Source of the DNA: an uncultured Gammaproteobacteria bacterium
GTDB lineage: Bacteria; Pseudomonadota; Gammaproteobacteria; UBA6429; Thiohalophilaceae
Assembly: GCA_937967995.1 (NCBI GenBank)
Contig: CALBTB010000010.1
Location: 186,001-250,000 of the forward strand
Direction of reading: 5' to 3'
DNA length: 64,000 nt
Positions 54,250 through 62,835 of the stretch are shown piece after piece. Numbering within the stretch: the stretch's first letter is position 1; each line of letters starts with the position of its first letter. The notes under the pieces were generated by a model. The model did not search any database and was not told the DNA's origin. It saw only the letters and a list, made by a program, of their open reading frames with translations. Position numbers and translations under genes: made by a program.

Positions 54250-55302
54250 ATGCAGGAAGCGAAGACAAAATATCGAGCTTCTAAACCAAAAGCGAGTATA
54301 CCGATGCTGAATACTGCACTGAATCAGGTAGCTATCGCCATCGCATCGGACTCACTGCAACAACGTACTACCCTGCGTAAGTTACTGGAATTTGCCGGAC
54401 TAAATGTGGTGCTGAGTGAGCCATTGTCTCGCCTGTTTCTTCGTAAATTACAAAAAGCGGAAGCGGAAGTACTGTTACTTGATCTGCATGATGACACGGA
54501 TCATGATGACGAAGTACTGCATGAAGTACTGGATAATGTGGACATACCGATCATTTTTAATGATGTCACAGCCCTGATGATCAATGAACCGCGTCAGGAC
54601 AATTCCTGGCATTACAGCCTGATGCAGAAAATTGCGGAATCAAAAGGCATCCAGGACTGGATACTTGATGATGATATCGAACCGGTTGAAGAGATCAGAA
54701 CGGAAACCCGGCGGGTACAGGGAATTGCGCAAAGTGTCTGGGTGCTGGGTGCGTCACTGGGTGGACCGGAAGCGGTCAAACGCTTTTTACGAGCATTACC
54801 AAGCGATATTCCTGCGGCATTCGTTCTGGCGCAGCATCTTGGCGCCAACTTTGTCGGCCTGCTGGCCGAGCAACTTGATCGCGTTACTTCACTCAAAGTG
54901 ATGCCTGCAGACGAAGGACATGTCCTGATGGAACGCGAAGTCATTGTTGCACCCGTGGATGAGCGTCTGTTGATTAACCCTATCGGTAATCTCGAACTGA
55001 CAGTTATAGAACAGCAGGCCAAGTACACTCCATCGATTGATATGGTCATCAGTGATATTGCACGGCGTTACGGAAAACGTGCCGGTACCATTCTGTTTAG
55101 TGGTATGGGTGATGATGGAAAAATCGGTGCAAAACATATGCTGGATCAGGGCGGTCAGGTCTGGGTTCAGAGTTCGGAAAGTTGCGTTATCAGTAGCATG
55201 CCGGATAACGTACGGCGTCATTGTGACGTTCAGTTTGTAGGCAATCCGGAACAACTGGCCAAACAGCTGGGTAAATATTTAATTGAAAACGAGGTGGCAT
55301 AA
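54250..55302 (+). CDS. chpB: CheB-type methylesterase ChpB
   Basis: Methylesterase (350 residues) that removes PilJ methyl groups. The C-terminal CheB catalytic triad appears as S169 in GASLGGPE, H196 in LAQHLG, and D288/D289 in SGMGDDG. The first about 120 residues look like a receiver fold but lack the usual acidic pair (IAIASDSLQQR) and show only LLLDLHDD, so it is probably not phosphorylated. Starts 6 bp after chpA. Confidence 0.92.
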   Translation: MQEAKTKYRASKPKASIPMLNTALNQVAIAIASDSLQQRTTLRKLLEFAGLNVVLSEPLSRLFLRKLQKAEAEVLLLDLHDDTDHDDEVLHEVLDNVDIPIIFNDVTALMINEPRQDNSWHYSLMQKIAESKGIQDWILDDDIEPVEEIRTETRRVQGIAQSVWVLGASLGGPEAVKRFLRALPSDIPAAFVLAQHLGANFVGLLAEQLDRVTSLKVMPADEGHVLMEREVIVAPVDERLLINPIGNLELTVIEQQAKYTPSIDMVISDIARRYGKRAGTILFSGMGDDGKIGAKHMLDQGGQVWVQSSESCVISSMPDNVRRHCDVQFVGNPEQLAKQLGKYLIENEVA

Positions 55303-55817
55303 TGTCAGATATAACCAACCTGACACAGCCGGGAAGTACAAAACTAACGCCTGCCCAGCGCAAGGCGTTTGAAACTGTACACTGCCTGTTATTACCATTA
55401 AACCGCGAGATTGTGTTGCTTCCCAATGCCGCGGTGGCTGAAATCATTCCTTTTACCGAACCCGAACCGGTTGGCGAGGCACCCGACTGGTTTCTCGGCC
55501 AGCTCAACTGGCGTGAACGTCGTCTGCCATTGATATCTTTTGAGAGCGCAAGTGATGGTGTACCCGGAAAGTTACACAAGGGATGTCGTATCGCCATTCT
55601 TAATACCCTGAATGGTAATAACCGGCTGCCTTACATTGCCATGCTCATGCAGGGCCTGCCGAGTCTGCAAATTATCAAACCGGATGCCATTCAGTACGAC
55701 GAAAAGCCCTCAAGCCAGCGCCAGTCAATTAAAGCGAATGTCAATCTGAATGGGACGGCAGCCATCATTCCGGATATTGATGACCTGGAAAACCGTATTC
55801 TGCGCATACACAACTGA
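55302..55817 (+). CDS. chpC: CheW-like protein ChpC
   Basis: CheW-domain protein of 171 residues, the last of the Chp cluster, that may link other receptors to ChpA. Its ATG overlaps the chpB stop (TAATG). CheW-like segments are FETVHCLLLPLNREIVLLPN, WFLGQLNWRERRLPLISFE and IAILNTLNG. It converges on rsmE with 6 bp between stops. The cluster of eight genes is complete; no chpD/chpE-like genes follow. Confidence 0.92.
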   Translation: MSDITNLTQPGSTKLTPAQRKAFETVHCLLLPLNREIVLLPNAAVAEIIPFTEPEPVGEAPDWFLGQLNWRERRLPLISFESASDGVPGKLHKGCRIAILNTLNGNNRLPYIAMLMQGLPSLQIIKPDAIQYDEKPSSQRQSIKANVNLNGTAAIIPDIDDLENRILRIHN

Positions 55818-55823
55818 TCTGAC

Positions 55824-56555
55824 TCAGCGCGCGTAATCTCCCCACATCACCTGAATTGCTACGCAGGCGGCGACGGCCGCTGTTTCTGCTCGCAATACAC
55901 GCGGCCCAAGTTTTGTTCGAGTAAAATCATGCTGTTCCAGCATAGTGAGTTCCGCATCACTGAATCCGCCTTCCGGACCAACAGCGACCCTGAAAGAATC
56001 AGCAGCCGATAATTGTGATAAAGACTGTTCCGCTTCAACATCAAATACAACATTAACTGCGGATGTAGATTGCTGTGCCCAGTCATTCAGTGTCATGACA
56101 TCGTTAAGCGTTGGCAGGTAATTCTGACCGCACTGTTCGCAGGCGCTGATGATGATGCCCTGCCAGTGTTTATGCTTCGAAGCCTGGCGTTTGTTATCCA
56201 GCTTGACCACGGTCCGTTCAGTGCTCAACGGTGTGATCTCACTGACACCGGCCTCAACTGATTTCTGTATCGCATAATCCATGCGATCACCTTTGCTCAT
56301 GGCCAGACCAAGATGTATGTGTACCGGTGATCGGTCAGTTTGGTGCGGCTGATCTGTGACATGGACCTGCGTTCGTTTGCCCGACGAAGATTCAATCTGA
56401 GCGGTGGCCTCGATACCCCGACCATCAAACAGGATAACAGCGTCACCCGGTTTCAGGCGTAACACGCGTTGAACATGCTGTGATGCCTGTTCATCCAGTT
56501 GGTAACTACCGTTGGCACGCAATTCGTCGGCCAAATAAATTCGCGGAATACGCAT
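55824..56555 (-). CDS. rsmE: 16S rRNA (uracil(1498)-N(3))-methyltransferase RsmE
   Basis: SPOUT-class knotted methyltransferase of 243 residues that makes m3U1498. It starts MRIPRIYLADEL; typical segments are IQKSVEAGVSEITPLSTERT and the knot motif VAVGPEGGFSDAELTML, with LGPRVLRAETAA at the end. It follows bioA by 6 bp on the same strand. Confidence 0.96.
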   Translation of the reverse strand: MRIPRIYLADELRANGSYQLDEQASQHVQRVLRLKPGDAVILFDGRGIEATAQIESSSGKRTQVHVTDQPHQTDRSPVHIHLGLAMSKGDRMDYAIQKSVEAGVSEITPLSTERTVVKLDNKRQASKHKHWQGIIISACEQCGQNYLPTLNDVMTLNDWAQQSTSAVNVVFDVEAEQSLSQLSAADSFRVAVGPEGGFSDAELTMLEQHDFTRTKLGPRVLRAETAAVAACVAIQVMWGDYAR

Positions 56556-56561
56556 TAGTGA

Positions 56562-57914
56562 TTAATCCGCTGTCGCAATTTGAATACCCTCAATCGCCGT
56601 TCGAGCCATCAGGCTGATTTCGTCTTTATTAATGACATAGGGCGGCATGAAATACACCACATTACCCAGAGGCCGAAGCAACACACCTTGTTGGAGGCCG
56701 TGTTGATACACTTTCAGACCGCGTCGTTCCTGCCACGCATAAGGTTCACGGGTTTGTTTATTCATGCATAACTCGATGGCCAGAATCATACCGGTCTGGC
56801 GAATTTCAGCGACATGTGGGTGGTCATGTAGTTCGGTAACTGCATCGGCCATGTGTGTTGCCAGTTGCTGGTTATTTTCGATTACCGTTTCGTTTTCGAA
56901 TATATCCAGCGTAGCGAGTGCCGCGCTACAGGCCAGTGCATTTCCAGTGTAACTGTGCGAGTGTAAAAAGGCGGTCAGGTTTTCATATTCATCATAAAAG
57001 GCCAGATAGATTTCATCGGTGGTGATGGCGACCGACAACGGCAGGTAACCGCCGGTCAGTCCTTTTGACAGGCACATGATATCCGGTGTGATGGCGGCCT
57101 GCTCACAGGCGAACAGGGTGCCGGTCCGGCCAAAGCCGACGGCAATTTCATCTGCGATCAGATGTACATCGAATTCATCACAGGCCTCGCGCAGTAAACG
57201 CAGGTATTCAGCATCATACATGCGCATATAACCGGCACACTGCACCAGGGGTTCGACAATCACGGCACAGACTTCATCGGCATGTTTTTCCAGCGTGTCA
57301 CGCATGTGCTGAAATTGCGCAACACTATATTCGCGGCAGGACATACCAGCCGGGCGATGATAACAGTCCGGTGATGCAACGGTAATGGGTTTTAACAATA
57401 ACGGTTCGTAGGTTTCTTTATAAAGTGCAACATCACCGACCGACAGGGCGCCGAGTGTTTCACCATGGTAACTGTTGCTTAACGTGATGAAGCGAGTCTT
57501 GTTTTTACGGCCTTTATTACGCCAGTAATGAAAACTCATTTTTAACGCGACCTCAATGGCCGACGAACCATTGTCGGCATAGAAACACCGGCTCAGTCCA
57601 CTGGGTACAAGCTTGATAAGGCGCTCTGAGAGTTCGATGACGGCTTCATGCGTAAATCCGGCCAGTATCACATGTTCAAGCCGGGTCATCTGTTCGGAGA
57701 TTTTTTTATTTATATAGGGATTGGCATGACCAAACAGGTTGACCCACCAGCTGGAAATGGCATCCAGGTAATGGCGTCCGTCAAAGTCTTGCAGCCAGAC
57801 ACCATTGCCGGATTTTATCGGTACCAGTGGTAACCATTCATGATCTTTCATCTGTGTGCAGGGATGCCACACATGTGCAAGATCGCGCGCCCTGAAATCA
57901 TCGTTTAATGACAT
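56562..57914 (-). CDS. bioA: Adenosylmethionine-8-amino-7-oxononanoate aminotransferase BioA
   Basis: PLP enzyme of biotin synthesis that uses SAM as amino donor. The 450 residues include HVWHPCTQMKDH, SSWWVNLFGHANP, the PLP lysine in CLSKGLTGGYLPL and HSHSYTGNALACSAA. Biotin-specific residues are likely, since the N-terminal motif with W and CTQM is that of BioA. It lies between metF and rsmE; no other bio genes are present. Use of SAM ties it to the adjacent metK. Confidence 0.94.
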   Translation of the reverse strand: MSLNDDFRARDLAHVWHPCTQMKDHEWLPLVPIKSGNGVWLQDFDGRHYLDAISSWWVNLFGHANPYINKKISEQMTRLEHVILAGFTHEAVIELSERLIKLVPSGLSRCFYADNGSSAIEVALKMSFHYWRNKGRKNKTRFITLSNSYHGETLGALSVGDVALYKETYEPLLLKPITVASPDCYHRPAGMSCREYSVAQFQHMRDTLEKHADEVCAVIVEPLVQCAGYMRMYDAEYLRLLREACDEFDVHLIADEIAVGFGRTGTLFACEQAAITPDIMCLSKGLTGGYLPLSVAITTDEIYLAFYDEYENLTAFLHSHSYTGNALACSAALATLDIFENETVIENNQQLATHMADAVTELHDHPHVAEIRQTGMILAIELCMNKQTREPYAWQERRGLKVYQHGLQQGVLLRPLGNVVYFMPPYVINKDEISLMARTAIEGIQIATAD

Positions 57915-57950
57915 GGCGTTATTGTAACGCTTATGTGAGCGTGCGGAAAT

Positions 57951-58802
57951 TTACAGGCCGAGATTTTTCCATATTGCCATACTGGCCGCAGACTGGTTCA
58001 GGGTATAAAAATGCAGTCCGGGTGCACCGGCTTCCAGCAACTGGTGGCAAAGATCAGTTACCACGTCTTCACCAAAAGCACGAATGGCATTTTTGTCGTC
58101 ACCGAATCCCTGCAGGCGTTTACGAATCCAGCGTGGAATCTCGGCACCGCACATGTCGGAAAAGCGGGCCAGTTGCGTGTAGTTGGTGATCGGCATGATA
58201 CCCGGCACGATGGGAATATTGATGCTGCGCTTTTCACACTCATCTATAAACTGAAAGTAGGCGTCCGGGTTAAAGAAATACTGGGTTAATGCACTGTCAG
58301 CACCGGCTTCCACTTTACGCTTGAAGTTATCCAGATCGTTATCTGGCGATTTGGCCTGGGGGTGAAACTCGGGATAGGCCGCCACTTCAACATGAAAATG
58401 ATCGTTGTATTGCTGGCGAATAAAATTCACCAGTTCATTGGCATGATTGAAATCGCCACCGCTGACGTTACCGGAACCGGAAGGCAGATCACCGCGTAAT
58501 GCTACCAGCCGGCGAATTCCGTTCTGTTTGTAATTGTCCAGTAGTTCAACTATGACATCCTGTTTTGTGCCGATGCAGGAAATATGCGGTGCAGCATCAA
58601 AACCGGACTGCTGAATATCCAGTACGGTTTCCAGTGTCCCTTTTTGCGTGCTGCCACCGGCACCAAATGTGACGGAAAAGAAGGCCGGGTTGAGTTTACC
58701 CAGTTCATCCCTGACAGCCTTCAGTTTGGCAACACCTTCTTCCGTTTTTGGAGGAAAGAACTCAAAGCTGAAGGTTTGCGGAAACGATTTTTGTGATTCC
58801 AT
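57951..58802 (-). CDS. metF: 5,10-Methylenetetrahydrofolate reductase MetF
   Basis: FAD enzyme producing 5-methyltetrahydrofolate for methionine synthesis. The 283-residue protein has FSFEFFPPKTEEG near its start, ALRGDLPSGSG, TQYFFNPDAYFQF and IPIVPGIMPITNYTQ. It follows ahcY with repeat element 1 between them. Confidence 0.96.
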   Translation of the reverse strand: MESQKSFPQTFSFEFFPPKTEEGVAKLKAVRDELGKLNPAFFSVTFGAGGSTQKGTLETVLDIQQSGFDAAPHISCIGTKQDVIVELLDNYKQNGIRRLVALRGDLPSGSGNVSGGDFNHANELVNFIRQQYNDHFHVEVAAYPEFHPQAKSPDNDLDNFKRKVEAGADSALTQYFFNPDAYFQFIDECEKRSINIPIVPGIMPITNYTQLARFSDMCGAEIPRWIRKRLQGFGDDKNAIRAFGEDVVTDLCHQLLEAGAPGLHFYTLNQSAASMAIWKNLGL

Positions 58803-58826
58803 GTTTTTTCTCAGTCATTGTCGCTC

Positions 58827-58932
58827 ACGCATGATGTGTCTGCTTTCCAGGACCGTCAGCAGCAGGGATGCTGCTGCCGAGCGTACAGGGATGTATTTAC
58901 CGCGTGTCCAGGAAAGCAGACCATGCTGCGTT
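58827..58932. repeat. Hairpin-rich intergenic element, copy 1 (between ahcY and metF)
   Basis: The core 58851-58908 begins GACCGTCAGCAGCAGGGA and ends with GAGCGTACAGGGATGTA and GCGTGTCC. It contains small hairpins each with a GGGA loop: GCAGCA/TGCTGC and GTACA/TGTA. The flanking arms TCTGCTTTCCAGGAC and GTCCAGGAAAGCAGA are inverted repeats with one mismatch. The arms extend to 58827 and 58932 with bulges. It starts 25 bp after the ahcY stop. Confidence 0.75.
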
Positions 58933-58956
58933 ATGTGAAAATCTCAGAATACTGAG

Positions 58957-60375
58957 TTAATAACGGTAATGATCGGGCTTGTATGGGCCATCAACCGGGA
59001 CACCGATATAATCGGCCTGTTCCTGACTCATTTGCGTCAGGTGAACACCGATCTTTTTCAGGTGCAGCCGTGCCACTTTTTCATCGAGAATCTTTGGCAG
59101 CACGTAGACCTTGTTTTCATAGTTGTCCGTATTGTTGAACAGCTCAATCTGTGCCATCACCTGGTTGGTGAAAGAAGCGGACATCACGAAACTTGGATGG
59201 CCGGTGGCACAGCCCAGATTAACCAGACGGCCTTTGGCCAGAATGATGATCTTCTTACCGTCCGGGAAAATCACGTGATCGACCTGCGGTTTGATTTCTT
59301 CCCACTGGTATTTTTCCAGCGAGGCGATATCAATTTCGGAATCGAAGTGGCCGATATTGCACACGATGGCCTCGTCTTTCATGGCCGCCATGTGGTCGTG
59401 ATTGATGACGTTGACGTTACCGGTCGTGGTGACAAAGATATCCCCCTGTTTGCAGGCCTCTTCCATATCGACCACGCGGTAACCTTCCATCGCCGCCTGC
59501 AGTGCACAGATCGGATCAATTTCGGTGACCCAGGTGGTGGCACCCATGCCACGGAAGGCCTGCGCACAACCCTTGCCGACGTCGCCGTAACCCAGTACCA
59601 CGCAGATCTTGCCTGCCACCATCACGTCAGTGGCGCGCTTGATGCCGTCGATCAGGGATTCGCGGCAACCATACAGGTTGTCGAACTTGGATTTGGTCAC
59701 GGAGTCGTTGACGTTCATGGCCGGAAACAACAGTTCGCCTTTTTCCATCATCTGGTACAGGCGATGTACACCGGTCGTGGTTTCTTCAGTCACGCCTTTT
59801 ACGCTCTCGGCCATGCGGTGCCATTTTTTCGGGTCACTGGCGAGGCTGCGCTTTAACACACCGAGAATGACTTTCCATTCCTCGTTGTCATTGGCTTTGG
59901 GTTCCGGCACCTTGCCGGCCTTTTCGAATTCGACACCCTTGTGCAACAGCAATGTGGCATCACCACCATCATCCAGAATCATGTTGGGCGTACCACCATC
60001 GGGCCAGGCCAGTGCCTGTTCGGTGCACCACCAGTACTCTTCGAGTGTTTCGCCTTTCCAGGCAAACACCGGAATGCCGGCAGCCGCAATGGCCGCAGCG
60101 GCGTGATCCTGCGTGGAAAAAATATTACACGAGGCCCAGCGTACATCAGCACCCAGTTCGACCAGTGTCTCGATCAACACGGCGGTCTGAATGGTCATGT
60201 GCAATGAGCCGGTAATGCGCGCGCCCTTGAGCGGCTTTTTACCCTGGTATTCTTCGCGAATCGCCATCAGGCCGGGCATTTCCGTCTCGGCAATGGCAAT
60301 TTCCTTGCGGCCCCATTCGGCCAGGTTGATATCTGCGACTTTGTAATCGGAAAACGAATCGATCACCGCATTCAT
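58957..60375 (-). CDS. ahcY: Adenosylhomocysteinase AhcY
   Basis: Hydrolyses S-adenosylhomocysteine to homocysteine and adenosine. I chose ATG 60375 (472 residues, MNAVIDSFSDYKVADINLAE) over the open frame upstream since GGAG lies 8 nt before it. Motifs include ITGSLHMTIQTAVLIETL, the NAD loop GYGDVGKGCAQA and the C-terminal DGPYKPDHYRY. The insert near residues 150-190 is typical of the bacterial form. A SAH riboswitch lies directly upstream. Confidence 0.97.
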   Translation of the reverse strand: MNAVIDSFSDYKVADINLAEWGRKEIAIAETEMPGLMAIREEYQGKKPLKGARITGSLHMTIQTAVLIETLVELGADVRWASCNIFSTQDHAAAAIAAAGIPVFAWKGETLEEYWWCTEQALAWPDGGTPNMILDDGGDATLLLHKGVEFEKAGKVPEPKANDNEEWKVILGVLKRSLASDPKKWHRMAESVKGVTEETTTGVHRLYQMMEKGELLFPAMNVNDSVTKSKFDNLYGCRESLIDGIKRATDVMVAGKICVVLGYGDVGKGCAQAFRGMGATTWVTEIDPICALQAAMEGYRVVDMEEACKQGDIFVTTTGNVNVINHDHMAAMKDEAIVCNIGHFDSEIDIASLEKYQWEEIKPQVDHVIFPDGKKIIILAKGRLVNLGCATGHPSFVMSASFTNQVMAQIELFNNTDNYENKVYVLPKILDEKVARLHLKKIGVHLTQMSQEQADYIGVPVDGPYKPDHYRY

Positions 60376-60393
60376 GTTAATTACTCCATGGTT

Positions 60394-60467
60394 CGGTGAG
60401 CGCCGTTGTTGCTGTATGGACATGCTTCGAGCCTGACAGGCCGTTTGCCTGCTGCAACGCTCCTCAA
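60394..60467 (-). promoter_or_regulatory. S-adenosylhomocysteine riboswitch
   Basis: The minus strand reads GAGGAGCGTTGC at 60465-60454, a CAGGC/GCCTG hairpin, the conserved AGGCTCG, then CAACGGCGCTCA ending at 60397. These match the SAH riboswitch (ahcY motif, RF01057-like) with the P1 stem GAGCG/CGCTC and the core AGGCTCG. It ends 10 nt before the ahcY SD, fitting translational control that turns ahcY on when SAH accumulates. Confidence 0.85.
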
Positions 60468-60527
60468 AGCAAGGATTTATAGTTTAGCAAAATCTGACGA
60501 GAAACGAAGTACTGTAACTGATTTTTG

Positions 60528-60686
60528 ATATCCAGTAATGCTTCACCAACCGGGACCGTCAGCAGCAGGGACGACGTACAGGACGTACAAGTGTCGCGAG
60601 AGGCAGGGATGCCGTAAGCGACGGCTGCTGTCGAGCGTACAGGGATGTAATTGCAGCGTGTCCTGGTTGTTGAGTATTACTGGATA
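60528..60686. repeat. Hairpin-rich intergenic element, copy 2 (between metK and ahcY)
   Basis: The core shares GACCGTCAGCAGCAGGGA (60554-60571) and GAGCGTACAGGGATGTA plus GCGTGTCC with copy 1. Between them an extra about 50 nt holds nested hairpins: GTCGC (60593-60597) with GCGAC (60618-60622) enclosing GGCA-GGGA-TGCC. The arms TATCCAGTAAT at 60529-60539 and ATTACTGGATA at 60676-60686 are perfect, and the full arms pair almost throughout. It starts 22 bp after the metK stop. Confidence 0.75.
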
Positions 60687-60708
60687 AAACTGTAAAACGC
60701 CAGATGAA

Positions 60709-61881
60709 TCACGCGACCTTACTCAGGCCGGCCGCTTCACGTAGAACTTCCGCTTTGTCGGTTTTTTCCCAGCTGAACTCGGCTTCGGTACGGCCGAAAT
60801 GCCCATAAGCAGCCGAGTTGCGGTAAATGGGTCGAAGCAGATCCAGCATCGCGATCAGACCCTTGGGACGCAGATCAAAATGTTCGCGTACCAGTGCCAC
60901 GATCTTGGCGTCGTCTATCTTGCCGGTGCCGAATGTTTCAATGGAAATGGAAGTGGGTTCCGCCACACCAATGGCATACGACACCTGAATTTCACAGCGA
61001 TCAGCCAGTCCGGCGGCGACGATATTTTTCGCTACATAGCGACCGGCATAAGCCGCGGAACGGTCCACTTTTGATGGGTCCTTGCCGGAGAAGGCACCAC
61101 CACCGTGACGTGCCATACCACCATAAGTGTCGACGATGATCTTGCGACCGGTCAGGCCACAGTCACCAACCGGGCCACCAATGACGAAGCGGCCGGTGGG
61201 ATTAATATAGTAACGGGTCTTGTCGTCCAGCCATTCGGCAGGTAATACTTTTTTAACGATTTCTTCCATGACACCTTCTTTGATAGTGTCATTTTTCACA
61301 TCCGGGGTGTGTTGCGTTGACAGCACGACCGCGTCGATACCTACCGGTTTGTTATCTTCATAGCGGAACGTGACCTGGCTTTTTGCATCCGGGCGTAACC
61401 AGGGCAGGGTGCCATCCTTGCGGGCTTCAGCCTGGCGTTTGACCAGACGGTGTGCGTAGGTAATTGGTGCCGGCATCAGTACATCAGTTTCATTGCTGGC
61501 GTAACCAAACATCAGACCCTGGTCGCCGGCGCCCTGTTCATGTTCACCGGATTCATCCACACCCATGGCGATGTCGGCGGACTGCTTGTCGATGGAAGTC
61601 AGTACGGCACAGGATTCCCAGTCAAAGCCCATGTCAGAGCTGTTGTAACCGATTTCCTTCACGGTCTGGCGAACGATACCCTGCATATCCACCCAGGCGT
61701 CGGTGGTAATTTCACCCGACAAAATCACCATACCCGTATTAACCATCGTTTCACAGGCGACCCGTGCCTTGGTGTCCTGCGACAAAATGGCATCCAGCAC
61801 AGCATCCGAAATCTGGTCAGCCACCTTGTCCGGGTGACCTTCGGATACGGATTCAGAAGTAAACAGATGAGTTTTTGCCAT
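60709..61881 (-). CDS. metK: S-adenosylmethionine synthetase MetK
   Basis: Makes SAM from methionine and ATP. The 390 residues begin MAKTHLFTSESVSEGHPDKV and include the family hexapeptide GAGDQGLMFGYA, IVDTYGGMARHGGGAFSGKD and the C-terminal domain. It is divergent from the thioredoxin-family gene with 126 bp between. Followed by repeat copy 2, then the ahcY riboswitch. Confidence 0.98.
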   Translation of the reverse strand: MAKTHLFTSESVSEGHPDKVADQISDAVLDAILSQDTKARVACETMVNTGMVILSGEITTDAWVDMQGIVRQTVKEIGYNSSDMGFDWESCAVLTSIDKQSADIAMGVDESGEHEQGAGDQGLMFGYASNETDVLMPAPITYAHRLVKRQAEARKDGTLPWLRPDAKSQVTFRYEDNKPVGIDAVVLSTQHTPDVKNDTIKEGVMEEIVKKVLPAEWLDDKTRYYINPTGRFVIGGPVGDCGLTGRKIIVDTYGGMARHGGGAFSGKDPSKVDRSAAYAGRYVAKNIVAAGLADRCEIQVSYAIGVAEPTSISIETFGTGKIDDAKIVALVREHFDLRPKGLIAMLDLLRPIYRNSAAYGHFGRTEAEFSWEKTDKAEVLREAAGLSKVA

Positions 61882-61934
61882 GTTGTCGGGTCCTTGGGTT
61901 AGTTATCACTATTTAAGAGGGCGAGTTTACCGGC

Positions 61935-61963
61935 TTATCGTAGCAATGTAAAAACGCTAGAAT
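61935..61963 (+). promoter_or_regulatory. Possible sigma-70 promoter of the thioredoxin-family gene
   Basis: TTATCG (61935-61940) and TAGAAT (61958-61963) are 17 nt apart, 44 nt before the ATG at 62008. The hexamer fit is modest. AAAGGAG lies just before the start codon. Confidence 0.4.
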
Positions 61964-62007
61964 AGCGACCCCGCGCTTACAACGACTGAAAATTAAAGGA
62001 GATATGC

Positions 62008-62568
62008 ATGGTCAGTTTAGAAACTCCGATCTGTGACTTTGGTAAACCGGCCATCGACTTTGCCCTTCCCGGTGTGGATGGCAAGACATGGACACTGGCG
62101 GACTGTCGTGGCGAGAAGGGCCTGCTGGTCATGTTTATCTGTAACCACTGTCCCTACGTCAAGGCCGTTCGGGAGCGTATTGTGCGTGATACGCGTGAGC
62201 TGCTTCAATACGGCATTAATAGTGTGGCTATTATGTCCAATGATCCGTCCCAGTATGAAGAAGACTCACTGGAGAACATGCAGCGCATCGCGGCCGAGCT
62301 GGATTTCCCCTTTCCCTACCTGCTGGACGAGAGTCAGGCGGTGGCAAAGGCCTATGGGGCGGTGTGTACCCCGGACTTTTTCGGTTATAACGCTGATTTG
62401 ACGCTTCAGTATCGTGGTCGCCTGGATGCCAGCCGCAAGGATACGGCGCCAGCAGACGCACGACGCGACCTGTTCGAGGCCATGGTCCATATCGCGCAAA
62501 CCGGGCAGGGTCCACAGGACCAGATCCCGTCAATGGGGTGCTCCATCAAGTGGAAAGAGGCATCCTGA
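62008..62568 (+). CDS. Thioredoxin family / AhpC-TSA-like protein
   Basis: Protein of 186 residues with a thioredoxin fold of the redoxin/AhpC type. After DFALPGVDGKTWTLADCRGEKG, the active-site region reads ICNHCPYVKAVRERI, giving a C-x-x-C pair. The later segment FPYLLDESQAVAKAYGAVCTP resembles peroxiredoxin-like proteins. No signal peptide, so cytoplasmic; its substrate is unknown. Confidence 0.85.
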   Translation: MVSLETPICDFGKPAIDFALPGVDGKTWTLADCRGEKGLLVMFICNHCPYVKAVRERIVRDTRELLQYGINSVAIMSNDPSQYEEDSLENMQRIAAELDFPFPYLLDESQAVAKAYGAVCTPDFFGYNADLTLQYRGRLDASRKDTAPADARRDLFEAMVHIAQTGQGPQDQIPSMGCSIKWKEAS

Positions 62569-62586
62569 GGCGTTGTGACAGCGACC

Positions 62587-62605
62587 GAATAAATTCAATT
62601 TATTC
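62587..62605. repeat. 19-bp perfect palindrome after the thioredoxin-family gene
   Basis: GAATAAATT, a central C, then AATTTATTC forms a perfect 9-bp inverted repeat, 18 bp after the stop and followed by TTTATTATT. It could be a weak terminator hairpin or a repressor operator for tkt. An AT-only stem makes a terminator less convincing. Confidence 0.5.
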
Positions 62606-62801
62606 TTTATTATTAGGGTTTTATCGAACCGACTCACCAGAGCTATTGCCGCGGGGTGCCTAAAAATGGGAAAATCGCCCGCTCATTCGCGACGCCGGCA
62701 ACAATAGTGATAGTTGAACAGGCGGACGCAACAGGCGCATAACTGAAATTCCAGGCCTGATACAAGCATCAGCAGGGGATTCCCGGCGACAGATTGTTTA
62801 A

Positions 62802-62835
62802 CCGTACCCTAATGGGGTGCGGACGGATTCTTTTT
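62802..62835 (+). terminator. Hairpin with downstream T-run in the tkt leader
   Basis: CCGTACCC (62802-62809) and GGGTGCGG (62815-62822) pair with one G-U, loop TAATG, then eight bases later a TTTTT run (62831-62835). The spacing to the T-run is longer than in standard terminators. It may be an attenuator or simply a hairpin in the 5' leader. Confidence 0.3.

Noticed and set aside
62650..62790. GGGGTGCC and CCTGAT boxes resembling a TPP riboswitch in the tkt leader
   Set aside because: The boxes are about 100 nt apart, the GAGA and GCGTAGGGA elements are missing, and TPP riboswitches are not expected before transketolase. Chance similarity is more likely.
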